Notes under the pieces: generated by a model
Database searches by the model: none
What the model saw: only the letters and a program-made list of their open reading frames with translations
What the model was told of the DNA's origin: nothing
Program-made: the position numbers and the translations under genes
Assembly: GCA_022577435.1 (NCBI GenBank)
Contig: JAKOON010000007.1
Span: 1,974,001 to 2,038,000, forward strand
From: Embiotoca jacksoni
Lineage: Eukaryota > Chordata > Actinopteri > Embiotocidae
Direction: 5' to 3'
Length of the DNA: 64,000 bases
Shown: piece by piece, positions 20,616 through 32,875 of the stretch
Position numbering within the stretch: the stretch's first letter is position 1
Layout: every line of letters begins with the position of its first letter

Positions 20616-22956
20616 CTTAGGTGGGCTCTTTGGTTTTTCAAGAATGACAAAAGCAAAACATGGCAAGCCAACCTTCGTCTCATCTCCAAATTTGACACTG
20701 TGGAAGACTTCTGGGCGTAAGTATATTGTGTGAATGCTCTAAAAGGAAACCGCATCCAACTTATTCATAATATTTGAAGCAGCATTTGTTTGTACTTGTG
20801 ACCTTTTTAAAATGACATTTGGCGTAGAGGATTATAGATTTGAGGACAATGTGAATGAAGCTTTGTGCTCCTTGTTTTTAATCCGTGCTTCTTCTGTGGA
20901 ACAGATAACATTTGATCGATCACCTGTTTTTTTGGTTTTTTTTTTTCTGTGTCGTCACCGAGACGAAGTTTACAGTTGTTGGTGATTACAAAAAAAAATA
21001 TCCCTCCTTCCTTTTCAGATTATACAATCACATACAGCTGTCAAGTAACCTGATGTCTGGCTGTGACTACTCGCTGTTTAAGGTAGGAGATCTTTTGTCA
21101 CCGGCCGTTCCCCGTGTTCAATACACTCGCTCAAAACTTCGCTCCGTGAATTGTCTCGGCTTCCGCTGTTCATCGGTGTTTGCTGGACTCGGTCACAATG
21201 CGAGTTCGTGTTGCCGGCTGTTAGTTCAGGTTCATTTGTTTACTCGCGCGTCGTAAGGGAGCGTCAAGTTTTTACACAAAGCCACACGGCCCGGTGGGTA
21301 ATTCATTGAAGATCAGCAGACCTCCGTCATCTGCGATGCGTTCGTTGGAAGGAACCCAAACACCGTTTATTCCAGCGACGAGCAGCAAATCAGGCTCCAC
21401 GTCACTGCACTTCACTTTATCTTCTTCGGTGGTCACGAAGAGTTTATGCTGAAAGACTTGGTTATAAGTATCAATCAGGGCTGAAAGTAGACTCCCATCT
21501 GTCAAATAATGCCAGAGAGTTAGAAGCAGGGAATAGAAAGGAGGCTTCCTTTTATAGTATCGCTATTGTCGGATGACGGGTGGGTTTCGACTGTACTCAT
21601 TGTTTGTGAGGTATTTCCACAGTTCGGTGTCGGGCTGACGAGTGGCGTAATCCTTGTGCAATCACTTGTTTACTTTTGAATTCATGCAAATGTCACATCC
21701 AGGCTGTTCTGTCACACTCTCAAAGAACTGAGGGGGTTGAAAAAAAAAAAAGAAAGAAAGAAACCCGTTTCTCCCGAGCTGAATCCCACCACGGCCTGTT
21801 CAGACCTCATTAACGGGTTCGACGCGACGCGCCTCCTCAGCAATTCTCCAACGCCGGAATTAAACAAGCATCATGCTGCTGTTCATCTGGAGCGTCTCGC
21901 GACTCGAGCAGACTTCCGCAGAGTCCATTAATACCTTTCTGTTGCGTGCGCGACGAGCAGTGCAGATGTTACTGGTTTGTATTTGACTGCAGGATGGGAT
22001 CGAGCCCATGTGGGAGGACGAAAGGAACCGACAAGGCGGCCGCTGGCTGATAACTCTGTCCAAGCAGCAACGTAGAGCAGATCTGGACCGGTTCTGGTTG
22101 GAGACGGTATGTTCGGTCCTGTTCGGTATTTATTTATTTTTCATTTATTTATTTTTGAACTGTGCCATCTTTGTACTTTATCTTGCCTTATTTGGACACA
22201 ATGCAGTTGGAAAAAGTACCGTTGGAAACTATAGAAATAATGACAACCGAACTCCATTTAGCTCCTCCGTTCCGGGATGTTTTGAATGCCGGCTCACTTT
22301 TACGCCGTCGTGGTTTACTCGATCACTCGATCACGCCAAACCCAATCCGTCGGCACCACCGGCCGTTCCCACCGTCACAGGCCGACGCCCGCTCCGACTC
22401 CTTTCGGGACGCATCAGATGCCCACTTGCATTTGAAAGAAAGGGAACCGTTCCCCAATAACAAGGCGTTTTGGAAATGTCTTGACTTTCCCGCAGCTCTT
22501 GTGTCTCGTGGGCGAAGCGTTCGACGAACACAGCGACGACGTCTGCGGAGCCGTCATTAACGTCCGCGCCAAAGGAGATAAAATAGCCGTGTGGACCACG
22601 GACTATGAAAACAAAGAGGCCATCACGCACATAGGGTGAGCTGAGTACGCCACGATTATTGTCAAATTTGTCGCAAATAATTGTGCGTTTATATAAATGA
22701 TATAACCAGCATCACGTTTCAGCCTTTCACACCGGCTTCCGTGTATCATTCGTGTCATTAATGGCCACTACGCATACCATTTCTTCAAACGTGTTTTCCT
22801 GTGTGTTTCCGCCAATGTAAAACACGTGTCTGTTCTGTCAGGCGTGTGTACAAAGAGAGATTAGGCGTCCCGCAAAAAGTGATCATCGGATACCAGTCGC
22901 ATGCGGACACGGCCACGAAGAGCGGCTCCACCACCAAGAACAAGTTCGTAGCCTGA
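19542..22956 (+). CDS. eif4e: Eukaryotic translation initiation factor 4E, 216 aa
   Basis: Binds the mRNA 5' m7G cap and recruits eIF4G in the cytoplasmic eIF4F complex; also acts in mRNA export. Exons: 19542-19559, 20289-20392, 20621-20716, 21019-21082, 21993-22106, 22496-22635, 22842-22956. The frame is open and all introns are GT-AG. Cap-stacking tryptophans equal to human W56 and W102 are W55 and W101, followed by E102 (human E103). The eIF4G/4E-BP contact W73 is W72 in VEDFW. The MNK phosphorylation site Ser209 corresponds to Ser208 in TKSGSTTKN. The N-terminal 35 residues are divergent and acidic, as usual for the flexible arm; from residue 36 onward the match to vertebrate eIF4E1 is very close. 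Teleosts carry duplicates (eif4ea/eif4eb and others), and I cannot say which this is. Intron 4 contains an exon of an unidentified gene on the other strand. Confidence 0.97.
20587..20615 (+). repeat. eif4e: 29-nt T run serving as an exon 3 polypyrimidine tract
   Basis: The run ends five bases before the eif4e exon 3 start (TTTTTCTTAG acceptor). It is therefore both a mononucleotide repeat and the splice-site pyrimidine tract. Confidence 0.85.
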
Positions 22957-25900
22957 GGACCTGAGGAATCGTCCAACACGCTTCTTTATTATTATTATTT
23001 TTTTTTTTTGCTGTTTTTTTTTTTCAGCGTAGATTTTCTGTAATTTTTCCATGAATGTAAATGACAAGTTTATCCACCAAAAAAAAACAAAAAACATTTG
23101 CAGTGGAGATAAAAATTGCTTCCTTTTTTTTTTTTGTTTTTTTTTTGTTTACCTGTTTGTTGACCAAAGCTTTTGTTTATGGTACAAGTGTGTGAGGTTA
23201 AATATCGAGCACTCCTCTGGAATAATTGGGAGTTTTTTAAATTTTTTTTTATTTAATTCTGGTGGTGGGCTCAAGTTGCCTGTTTTAATTTTGAAATGCC
23301 GCAGTATATTTTGTGAAAGTTGAATTTAACCAGCCCTTGGAAGTACTTACTTACAGTAAGTCACATTAAAGGCAAAGATTTAAGTAAAACTTTTCTGGTT
23401 TGAAATAAGTTTGAGCTAATCGCTAGTACTTTACACGTCACTCATATCTGTACAGATTTACTGAAGATGTTGATGCAGTCTGATTTTTTTTTTTTTTTTA
23501 ATTATTATTTTTTTTTTTCACTAGACTCTTGAGTTTTACCTGCATCTTCTGAAAATGAACAGAAGTCAAATAACACTTTTATAGTAATCGTTCTTCTTTT
23601 TTTTTTCACTAAAATTTCAGCTGGGTTTTTGACGTCTTTGTGGAGGGATGTTGGACATATTCAAAAGTCACTTTATTGGCATTATTGCAGAGGTCTGAGG
23701 TTAAACTGTTCAGTTTCCTTTCGAGAAGCTTGTGCAATATGTGAAGTGTTCGACTGAGATGTCCATCACTCCACATCACAACACATATTTGGACACTTGT
23801 GGTGCTTCACAATTGAGTGTCTAAAGGTTTTGAGGTTTTATGAATCACAATGTTTACTACAGAATGGACCAAGAAGCGAAGTAAATCCTTTGGTGTATCT
23901 CAGATTTACCACTCAGAGATGCAGTATATATACACCAGCCATTCATTCCTGAGCTGCTGGGATAATTTTCTCCTTTTTCAGATGAGTTATTGAGAATTTT
24001 GAGTTGCAGAGCACCTGCACTTATTTTCACCCCATTATCTAAAATGGGTGAATTTAGCAGTTTTCTTTTTCTTTTTTTTTCCCCCCTTGTAATTGCGCAA
24101 GCAGTGTTGTGTTCAGTTCAAAAGTTTTCTTTTCTTTTGACACGAGTTTTCATGATCTACTGCTTCGTTGAGGTTTACATAGTAATTATTTCCATTCCAG
24201 ACATTGTTTTGTATGAGAATATAAGCAAAGTGAATATTGTTTGGAGGGAGTGAAATGTGCCTTTAATGTAAAACCCTGCCACATATTTCTGAGTTTCTGA
24301 AATGTACAAAGGAGCAATGTAAATAAACGTGGACAGTGAAATATGTTTGCTCGAAAGAAGGTGCCAAGAAGTGATCATTTGAAACAAATCGAATAGGAAA
24401 CAGAACGGCGTATTGAAGTAAACGTTTCATATTACAGGGTTGGTTAAAAGCTTGAAATGTCCTGTAATGCAATCCGGAGAAGTATTTCTTCTGTATGATA
24501 TTCGGTGTTATGGAAAGTAAAAAAAAAATGACAGCTCGGGAAAGAAATTTAACGATTTCTAACGATGCACGTTTCGTCGACACTTCGGAGGCACATCTGC
24601 TTTTGGACGACGCACGACACAAACAACAAATTCGGCCCTATAAAGAGTCGAGATTTTACACCCTGCTCCTGAACACTGAAATGTTTTCTGCTTTGAGCTG
24701 CTTTAAGTGATGATCATCACGAAGTCACCCCTTGCATCTTTCGCTTCTGGCAGTGTGTGTTTGGGTTTTGTAACTATATAAAGGTAGATTAAGAGATTTC
24801 TGTAGAGGCTGCAGCTACAGTAATTTATGGGGCTCTGCTTTATTAGGCTCCACAAATTGCAGATTGAGTTAAAGGGGGCTTTAAGTAATCTATGACATCC
24901 ATTGACCGCTGTTTGAGAGCAACAGCAGCACAGCCCCTCGCGTCCATTGGAAATAAGCCTCCCTGTAATTGACACAATCTGTCAAGGCACATTTTCACAC
25001 TCGAGACAATTAGGAGGAAATTAGAAGAGAGAGCTGCGGAAATGTCTCACGAGGTTGTAAGAAAAAGGATTTTACCTCGCGTTGAACGCCACTACAAGCT
25101 TTTGGAACATTTTTTGCTTTGTTGCTGTTAGATACCCGAAACCGCTTTGTGCCACTGTTGAACAGCTAGAGATAATTGAACATATTATCAGTCTCTGTCT
25201 CACCGCTGACCTTAGAAGGAAACGTCATGGGCTGGAAACAGCAGCTAATGAAACTGTAGACTGCAGACTCACCGGCTCAGCTGAATAAGAGACTCCACGC
25301 CGCAGTGACTCAGACACTTAAATCTCATGTGTATATAAATAAAACAGAACTGGTAATGGTTCAGTGTCTTTGATAAGCTGTGATGCGCAAAGTATGACCC
25401 AAATCAGAGCTAAATGGTTGTATCAGATTGTTTTCTTTAAAAGCTTGAGATTTTTTTTTTAGAGCATAACCACAAACTTAAACCCTGAAAGTTTTCTTTG
25501 GATTTATAAAGATTTTTTTTTTCTGAAATGTCCCGCTCTTCAATGTGCAATGTTGTAGTTATCGTTGTTCTATTTGTCCAAATACATAGTTTTAAAGGGA
25601 TTTGTGTCAGATCAACGTATATAATTGTATGTAAAGCTGATGAGCTGTAAATCCCGGCAGTGGATTTATTTTTGCTGGAATTATATTTACACTCTGCTAT
25701 GATGTACGTTCAAATGAATTAACTTAATTCTGTAATGGAGAGTGCTTCAGGCCTCCGATGTCTTCAGATGTCCTCGCGGTCCAGGTCAGTGAGATTATTT
25801 TCCCATCAATTCTATGGAACGCAATTACACATTAAGGGGCTTAAATGTTCTTTTCGATGGGTGCAAATTACACATGAATGAAAAGATCAGCTTTATAATG

Positions 25901-26422
25901 TAAACATCTCGTGGTGATGATAATGTGATGACTCTATGGTCGTTAGTTACGAACATTTATTTCAGTTATTGAATCAAAACACGCATTATTCTGAAATTAC
26001 ATTATAGGTTATTTCTCATGTTACCAGCAAGCCTAATATAAGACAATGATGCTTCCTGATCATAACCAGGTATTAGCTGCAGTATTTTGTCTGAGCTTAA
26101 GCAAAACCTACTTTTTTCTCCATTTTCCCATTAGAGCTGATTAGCACCTCTTATGCTCCTCAAGTGTTAACAGCTGAAACGAGGTGTGTGGATGTGATGG
26201 CTCTGGATTTCCTTGTCAGATAGAATTGCTAATCCGTCGTGACACCTGCAATCGACAAGAGTGCTCCATCTCAAAAGCTTGCAGGAGATACCCAGCGGAT
26301 GTTCTCATGCAGAATTTTTTTTTTTTAAGCCCATGGCATGGATTTTAGCCAGTGGCAGTGCCAGGACTTGATTTGAGTTGCTATAAATTTGAGTTTGTTA
26401 GTTTGGAGTTGCTATAGCAACA

Positions 26423-26457
<35 letters not shown>

Positions 26458-26559
26458 TGCAAATGCTAAGCAACCACAAGGTTTTATGAAAACTACGGAT
26501 ATAAAGACCATATGGAAAAAAAAACAATTATACATTTAAATGGCTTTATTATTTTAAAG

Positions 26560-26598
<39 letters not shown>

Positions 26599-28249
26599 GA
26601 GCCATACTGACAAAATCTCGCGAGAGCCTGTCGCAGGTCAGGTGTGCGTCGGTCGTAAGGCGGGATAACGCGGGACCCAGCTGGCCGCCGACGTTAGCTC
26701 TTCAGCTACTGATGGACCAAGGTGTGGACCACGCGACAGAAAATACCTGTTCGAGAAGTACAGACTGAAAATGCCGTCACAATGTACTTGGTTTGAGTAC
26801 TAAATATTTATATATATATATATATATTTGCCTGCAGCCTTCTCCAAACTAAGGAGAGAGAGAGAGATTGCCTTTTCCTTGGACGACAACAACAACAACA
26901 ACAGAGAGAGTCTCCTGCTTTGATGTGACATCCATGGGTATGTGGACTCTTCTTCACTGAAGTGTGTTTGTGTTTACTGTTTGTTGGGGAGGTTAAATGC
27001 AGTGTAACATGTGTAGGCTGTATTTGTTGTTTTGATGGTGACAGTATGAACAGGCTTATATTTTTTTTTGATCCATGGGGATTGTATTTTTTTTGTTTTT
27101 GTTTTTTTTTGTTTGGAAAATGTAACACCAACTCTTTGCTGTCACATAGACCTTTTTCCACAGAAGACATTTAAGTCTTGTTATTGTTAGGAAAGCGCAG
27201 GGGACATTTAGGTTTCCTTTGGTGTCCCTGTAAGACATGACAGTGAACTAACATGCACAAAAGCAAGTCTGCATTAGAAAGGGTTATATGTCAACTAATG
27301 AGCTACTGTAGGGCAAAATTAAAAAAAAAAAAAAATCATGGTGCCGCTCATGCTTTTAGCCAGTTTTGGAAATATTATTCACATCATTCGCTCAATTAAT
27401 CGTGGCCCTTCATCAATGTCAAAACACTTGACCAAAGCAAAAAGTTCTGTTCTCCAAAGTCTTCCAAAGGAACATTTCTCGGATCTTTTATATTTATTGC
27501 AATCTCGTAGGTTCGTAAAAAATCAGGTCCTCGTGTGTCAAAATGAAGCTTGGACTAGTGAGTTGCATGATTTCCGCTAATGCTGCTGTTGAGAGGGGAT
27601 TAGAGCGGGTAGGCTTGGGTTCACTGCTCATCTAATCAAAGCATACTTTGATAAGATGTCCGTTTACGAGCTGGTTGGCAGTTTTAAAGCATCGACGCCT
27701 ACGTGCAGTCGAAGAATACACCGTATATGATAATGTTCTTTTACCCATTACGTGCATGCTCAAAGGACGCGTGTGAATTACGACGAAACCGCCATTCCCA
27801 TCCTAAATAATGCCTCGACACGGCGCGTACAATTTACGACAAAAGCAGGAATTAGTCGTTTGCAGCCTCTGCTATTCTGGAAAGGCTTTCCACAACATTT
27901 TTAAACCCGGCTGCAGGGATTTTCTCCTATTCAGCCACAACAACTTTCCAAAAATCAGGCGATGAGGCCTCGTTTATTGTCGGCATCTCTGAATTCAGAA
28001 GTCGGGTATCTGTGCAGATGGCAAAGTCTACTCAAAATCTATCTATTTATCTGTCTCACCTTTGTTGCTGTGGGTAATGATCAATGATGGAGCAGGACAC
28101 TCTGGAACAGGGTCGTTTTCTTCTCCTTTCGTAAACTGTCCACCAGGAGGCAGTATAGCTACACATTTCACTCTCCAATCTTTCAATCCTCCATAAATGT
28201 TTTGGTCGAGGAAATTGGGATTCCACTGAGTGTGTCTCTGTTCCACAAA
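21272..28249 (-). CDS. Unidentified minus-strand coding fragment: two spliceable exons incl. terminal exon
   Basis: I do not recognise this protein. The upstream exon (28060-28249, 190 nt) has the acceptor CTTTTCCCTAG, an open frame of 63 codons starting FVEQRHTQWNPNF and containing VKCVAILPPGGQ, and a consensus donor AAAG/GTGAGA. The terminal exon (21272-21498, 227 nt) has a pyrimidine-rich acceptor ending TTTGACAG, encodes DGSLLSALIDTYNQVFQ through GPCGFV and stops at TAA 21272-21274. The upstream exon ends in phase 1, and the terminal exon starts with the matching two bases to give Asp, so direct joining preserves the frame and gives about 138 residues. Composition is balanced, soluble and cysteine-poor, with no transmembrane segment or signal peptide in this part. 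The last exon lies inside eif4e intron 4 on the opposite strand, so the two genes overlap tail to tail. No start codon was found; upstream exons must lie right of 28249. It could be a decayed gene, but neither exon carries a stop. Confidence 0.5.
22957..24330 (+). other. eif4e: Probable eif4e 3' UTR and flank
   Basis: T-rich, low-GC DNA directly after the stop codon, typical of a long vertebrate eif4e 3' UTR. Candidate signals are ATTAAA at 23365-23370 and AATAAA at 24322-24327. No other gene seen. Confidence 0.4.
24322..24327 (+). terminator. eif4e: Candidate distal eif4e polyadenylation signal AATAAA
   Basis: Canonical AATAAA about 1.37 kb after the eif4e stop. A nearer ATTAAA at 23365-23370 could be used instead. 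Confidence 0.35.
24331..26600. other. Intergenic/intronic DNA with conserved-noncoding-like blocks
   Basis: Lies within the large intron of the unidentified minus-strand gene. It is repeat-poor and AT-rich with TAATT-type words at 24710-25080 and 26040-26320, and ends in two long T runs (26426-26456 and 26562-26597). No exon is supported. Confidence 0.4.
26616..26780. promoter_or_regulatory. CpG-rich promoter-like patch with TCTCGCGAGA palindrome
   Basis: A perfect TCTCGCGAGA (26616-26625) is followed by about 150 bases unusually rich in CpG for this region (GCGTCGGTCG, GGCGGGATAACGCGGGAC, GCCGCCGACG). This palindrome is a known CpG-island promoter element, bound by BANP in mammals. No coding exon is recognised next to it; the transcript and direction are unknown. 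Confidence 0.45.
27860..27972. mobile_element. Tc1/mariner-associated repeat fragment
   Basis: The words ATTCTGGAAAGGCTTTCCAC, GGCTGCAGGGATTTTCTCCT and ATTCAGCCACAA match, from memory, part of an abundant fish Tc1/mariner-type element (typical form CTGGAAAGGCTTTCCACAAG ... CATTCAGCCAAAAG). Only about 110 bases remain, with no coding capacity. Confidence 0.5.
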
Positions 28250-29770
28250 CTAGGGAAAAGAAGATATCTGTAAATAGCAGCTGGGTGCCTTATTTATTTA
28301 TATATATATCCCCCCCCCCCCCCCCAACCCCCAAAAAAATCTAATTCGCATTCAGTCGCCTGAGGTGACTGTCAACCTGCTGCTCACCAGCCCACCTCAT
28401 ATGCACAAAGTGCAGGAGGTATAAACCCAGTGACATTACACTGCAATGGACAAAGCTGCAGCATAAAAGGTTGCAGATAGTTCTCTGCATCTGCAGGAGG
28501 TGCTGCTCCCCTCTGCGTTTCCTGACAGATGTGTCACTGAACTGTTCGTTCACTGTAACTCAGCAGCGGCTGCTTCTGAGGACCCTGAGCTAGGCTCAGT
28601 AGGTAGGTTATTATCCGTAGTGCCGCTGACAGAGTCCTAGAGTCAATAATAGTCTTATCATCCTTCTGTCTGAACTGGAGGGAGGAGCACTCATTTGCCA
28701 AGTAGTGTACAGGAGGCTTTGTGTCGCGTAGACACGGACATGTGCGCACGAACGCACGCTCGTGCTCGAGCTCCTGTAACACAGACCTCACGCTTTCAGA
28801 TCGGTAGAAGAAGGTGAAGGCAGCTGGGAGTAAAAACATGTTTTTCCTCTGTTTGAAGTATTGTGTATCTACGCGAGTGTTTACATGTCTACGGTTTTGC
28901 TTCGCTGACGGTATTTGGTTTGCAGCAATATTTTCAACACGTTTATATGATTTTTTTTAATTTATTAAATTTGTCTCATAAACAAGTATGTACTGTAAAT
29001 ATGAGTGGCTCACTTGGCAGTCCACTGCGCCATGTTTTGTTGATATCGGCATCTGGGTTATGACATCTGGCAACCTTTTAAATATGTTGGTCTGGAGATT
29101 CCAAACAAAACTTCAATGACGTGTCATTGAGCTAGAACTATAAGTAAAGTCCTTAATATTCTCCAAATATGGCTCATCTAAAGTAACGATATAGTTTGAA
29201 TTTCTAATGTGTGAAGGATTCTTGTCTTTGTGTGCATTGCAAGATGCTCATTAATTCTTGCAAAGACTTGAGAGGGAAGTTGTCAGTTGTAACATTTTGT
29301 AATATTCTGTGGTGTCAAGTTGGCTGAGTAGCAGCGAGTACAATTTCAATACACACTAAATAGTCAAATTTGCAGGCTTTTATTTGTATCAAAGGAGAAC
29401 TTGTGTGTCTGTCTTTTTGACATCACTTTGAACCGAGTCTGTTTTTCTCTCCGTTTTAAGCTGTTTTGCTTTGTTCTGTAAACCACTTTGTCATAAACTT
29501 GTTTGATTGAAAAGGCTTTGCAAATAAATTCTACTTTTCTTGACTTACTGGAAAGAGAGAGGCTGCAGTGCTAAAAGCAGCCAACACCGGGATGCGCTGC
29601 TCATATTTACACTCATAATTGCTTCAAACTGAGCCATGTTCAAGTATGCACAAGGCATTTTTTTTTAGTAAGACTCAACTTGTGAAAGTTCAATCAGCAT
29701 TATCCGCAGTTAAAGCACCAGAATCCCAATTCAGTCAAATACTGATGTTGCTCTTCTTTGTTACTTTTTC
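28250..29770. other. Unassigned region right of the 28.2-kb exon
   Basis: Contains a run of 16 C near 28310 and minus-strand open frames at 28341-28553 and 28534-28839 with no recognisable domain. A GTGAGC donor on the minus strand (28382-28387) exists, but the phase needed to join the next exon is closed by a stop. I see no supported gene. Confidence 0.4.
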
Positions 29771-29774
29771 CAAC

Positions 29775-29985
29775 AGCAGGATAGTAGTTGGGATGAACAC
29801 TAATCTGAAGGTCGGTGGTTCAATCCGGCTCCTCTTGTCCACGTGCCTAAGTTCCCTTGGGCAAAGACGCTGAACCCCGAGTGGCTCCCGACGGCACACC
29901 AATGTGAATGATGGCGGGCACCTTGCGTGGCAGCTCAGTCTCATTAGTGGGTGAATGGAAAACGGTGTACCATTTAGTTCTTAGT
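29775..29985 (+). mobile_element. tRNA-derived SINE, fish type
   Basis: A B-box GGTTCAATCC (29817-29826) is followed by GGCTCCTCTTGTCCACGTGC, TTCCCTTGGGCAAAGACGCT, GAACCCCGAGTGGCTCCCGA and GTGGGTGAATGG. This order of words is characteristic of an abundant teleost SINE. The 5' head is diverged, and the 3' end is followed by a T run at 30019-30036. Confidence 0.75.
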
Positions 29986-30269
29986 GAAGACTTTTGTACA
30001 CAACTTTTATATGTGTAGTTTTTTTTTTTTTTTTTTAAGTTGCTTCGCCACAACTGCTGCTTCCTCCGGTTTGAAATTAGGCCGGTGGTCCCTCCCTTTT
30101 TGCAAAGTAGCCATGATGGCGACTGTTGAGGGTGAGAATTGTCCAGTCTTACATATCAGTACGAGTACACTAACTGGGTACTCGTAGTGTTATTTTACTT
30201 TTGTTTTCTTTGCATATCCACATTCATAATTTAAGCAAACTCACACCGAACTTACACTGAATGCTTAGT

Positions 30270-30271
<2 letters not shown>

Positions 30272-30305
<34 letters not shown>
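30272..30305. repeat. (AC)17 microsatellite
   Basis: Perfect AC dinucleotide repeat. Confidence 0.95.
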
Positions 30306-30307
<2 letters not shown>

Positions 30308-32795
30308 TTGACTGCTGTTATTGTCTTTGCGTTATTCCCTTAGTTCCCTTTTTTTCAATTAATAAAACATAAAAGAGAATAAGAATGCCTTCCCAGGCAT
30401 TTGTGACATGGCCAAGAAAAAAAAACAGCTGCATAATCAGCAGACTGCAGACAAACATCATGCAACAGCCTACATAGAAAATAAAATAAAAAAAAAAATC
30501 ACTTGCTAGTGAAGTGCAAAGTGAAAACTTCGATGAGTCGGCCTTCAAAACGTCAGCAGTTCAAAAGCAGCCCTGATGGATACTAGCTAAAATAAGCATA
30601 GGCACCTCTTCTATAAAGTCTGCCTCTAAATCCTCTCTCAATTATTTTAAACATTTCAAATGAACCACTTTAAATGTTAGAAATCTATTTTCATATTCTT
30701 TTCAGATCAACCAATGTTGATCTATAAAACTTTTCTTTCTTTCTTTCCCCATCAGTTCGCTTCTTCCTTTTGCAATTTCTCTACCTCATAAGAATTTTAA
30801 ATTGTAATGAAAACAGCCACTGGTGATAAGAAGCCTTCCTTAGTACAAAACCTAGTAATAAACTAACACAATCTGATAAGAGTCTCTAGGGTAAGGAGTG
30901 AACCTATGTAAAACGGTAAAAAAACTAGTTAGAAAACAAACATCTTCTGGCCTTTATTATACAGGAAAAATAAATAAAGTCTTTTCCACATTGTAAGCAA
31001 CGCTTCCATCCATGGTAATTTGACCTTGAGCAAAAAAAAAAAAATGAACTACTACCTGCTTCTGGCAGTTTTGTGCTGTGACCCAGCTGGTGAAACAGCA
31101 AGGCACGGTATCTCTGTGTAACATAGCGAGGATGTTGCTTTACTACTACAACAACAACAACAACAACAAACACCAAAAAAGTCATTCTCTTCCGTCGGTT
31201 CTCGCACACATGATCAGTTTGGGCAGGAAAAAGATCCCCTGGCAGTTACTTAGTTAAATGAGCTTTCCCTCCTCTCGGTTCAGCAGTAATCACTGGTGTC
31301 AGAGCTACAGAATCCACTCCATGTTAAATTTATTCCCCAAAGCTTCGGGTATCATCCATCTCCGAGCCTGCTTTCCCGGACAAGTTGGGATTTGTGACCC
31401 GGGTTTTTTTTTTTTTTTTTTTTTTTTTGTCCCCTTCTTTAATCTGCAGCACATTTACATCAGGTAACACCAGGGCAGCGCGAGCTGCTGCGTCTTATGC
31501 GGTTTGATGTTGACTCTGAGGTCAGCTCATCATCCGTAAGATGGTGTTTCCCTGGCAACATATTCCATATAAGAAACCCTGGTGAACGCAGTGGAGCGAG
31601 TGGAGGGGAGTTCTCTATCTGGATCGCGATGGTGATCACAGAAGATTAATATTCTACACTTTAGGTCACAAATTGACACGTCAAGTATCAGAATTCCAGA
31701 CACGCGTACGTCGACACCAGAGAGGCTCGACCGGAGACAACATATTGGCAATCGCTGCTCATTAAAGAAGTGGAGCTGCTCATCCTCAGGTTGCTTATAC
31801 GAAGCGGACTCCGAAAGGAGACGACACTCTGAAAATTCAAGGTGTCAAAACCTGTGGCCCTGCTATGTATTAGAAAGGTCTCTTCACCTTGCCTGCTTTC
31901 AAGCATTCATAAATACAACTTTCCTGAGAAGAATTGTGTTTGGACGACTGACTCGTTGCGTTCTGCTCTAAATACTTAGGCCACATCAGATATTGATATG
32001 CCATTACATTCGCACAGCACATCGCATTTTTTTTTTTTTTCTGTTTTTTTTTTGTGATGGATAACGGAGGCGCGACATTATTTGTGAAACAAACAGCATC
32101 TCGCTCGGCCGTCCGGTTCTTCGGCACGGAGGTCAATGCCACAAAATCCTGCATGTTCGACATTTGTGACTACACAAAACTGCCTCTAATCCAAGTCTCC
32201 AGTGTTTAGGGGAATGTGTTTTTTTTTTGTTTTTTTTCCCTTCTGTGTGTGTGTGTGCGTGCGTGCGCGCGCGCTTGTGCATGCATCGATTTGTTAGCTG
32301 TGTAATCCTCGATTGTGACAACGGTCAGTGAGATTAGGGGCTGGAGCCACAGCGCCGGCCCTTTTAGGCGGGTAATGGGCAAAAAAAAAAAAAAAGCGTG
32401 TTAATTGCCCTTGACTGTTGAAAGTAAATTAATTATTGATCGCTCTCTCGACTCCTCTTCTGTACTTACATACCCTTTACAAATCCTTTTTATCTCCGGC
32501 TCGGAGAAAGAACATTTCCTCTTTCCCCATCATTATGCAGGCTGGCGAGCCAGAGGACCACTAGCCAAACCCCTTCAACCAAAGCCGTCTTGTTTTCTTG
32601 TTCCTGCTCGTTGTTGTGCCGCGTGCTGAACGGACCTGTCGGAGAATCTCCCCTCAAAAGACGCCGTACCTTCCTCCGTGATGTCTCGCTGCCTCTTTCT
32701 CACACGTCCTCTCTCTTTCTTCCCCCTCCTTTCTAATTTTCTAATAGCGTCTCCTTCATGTTTGTGCTTCTTCCTGCCGTCTCCCACTCGTGCAC

Positions 32796-32875
32796 ACACA
32801 CGCACACACGCACACACACACACACACACACACGCGCACACGCACACACACATCCACAGCCCACATACTACACAC
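32796..32875. repeat. Imperfect (CA)n microsatellite
   Basis: Interrupted CA/CG-containing dinucleotide tract; the minus strand shows it as GT/GC. It generates long spurious open frames on both strands. Confidence 0.9.

Noticed and set aside
22331..22630. Minus-strand frame over eif4e exon 6
   Set aside because: Shadow of the eif4e coding exon and its GC-rich upstream intron.
27338..27580. Plus-strand 80-codon frame, considered as an hAT transposase C-terminus
   Set aside because: Only a short NAAVERG-like word after the stop supports this, and it is in a shifted frame; too weak to call.
28341..28839. Minus-strand frames considered as the upstream exon of the unidentified gene
   Set aside because: The best donor (28382-28387) ends in the wrong phase. 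The phase needed to reach the 28060-28249 exon has a stop three codons upstream and no start codon.
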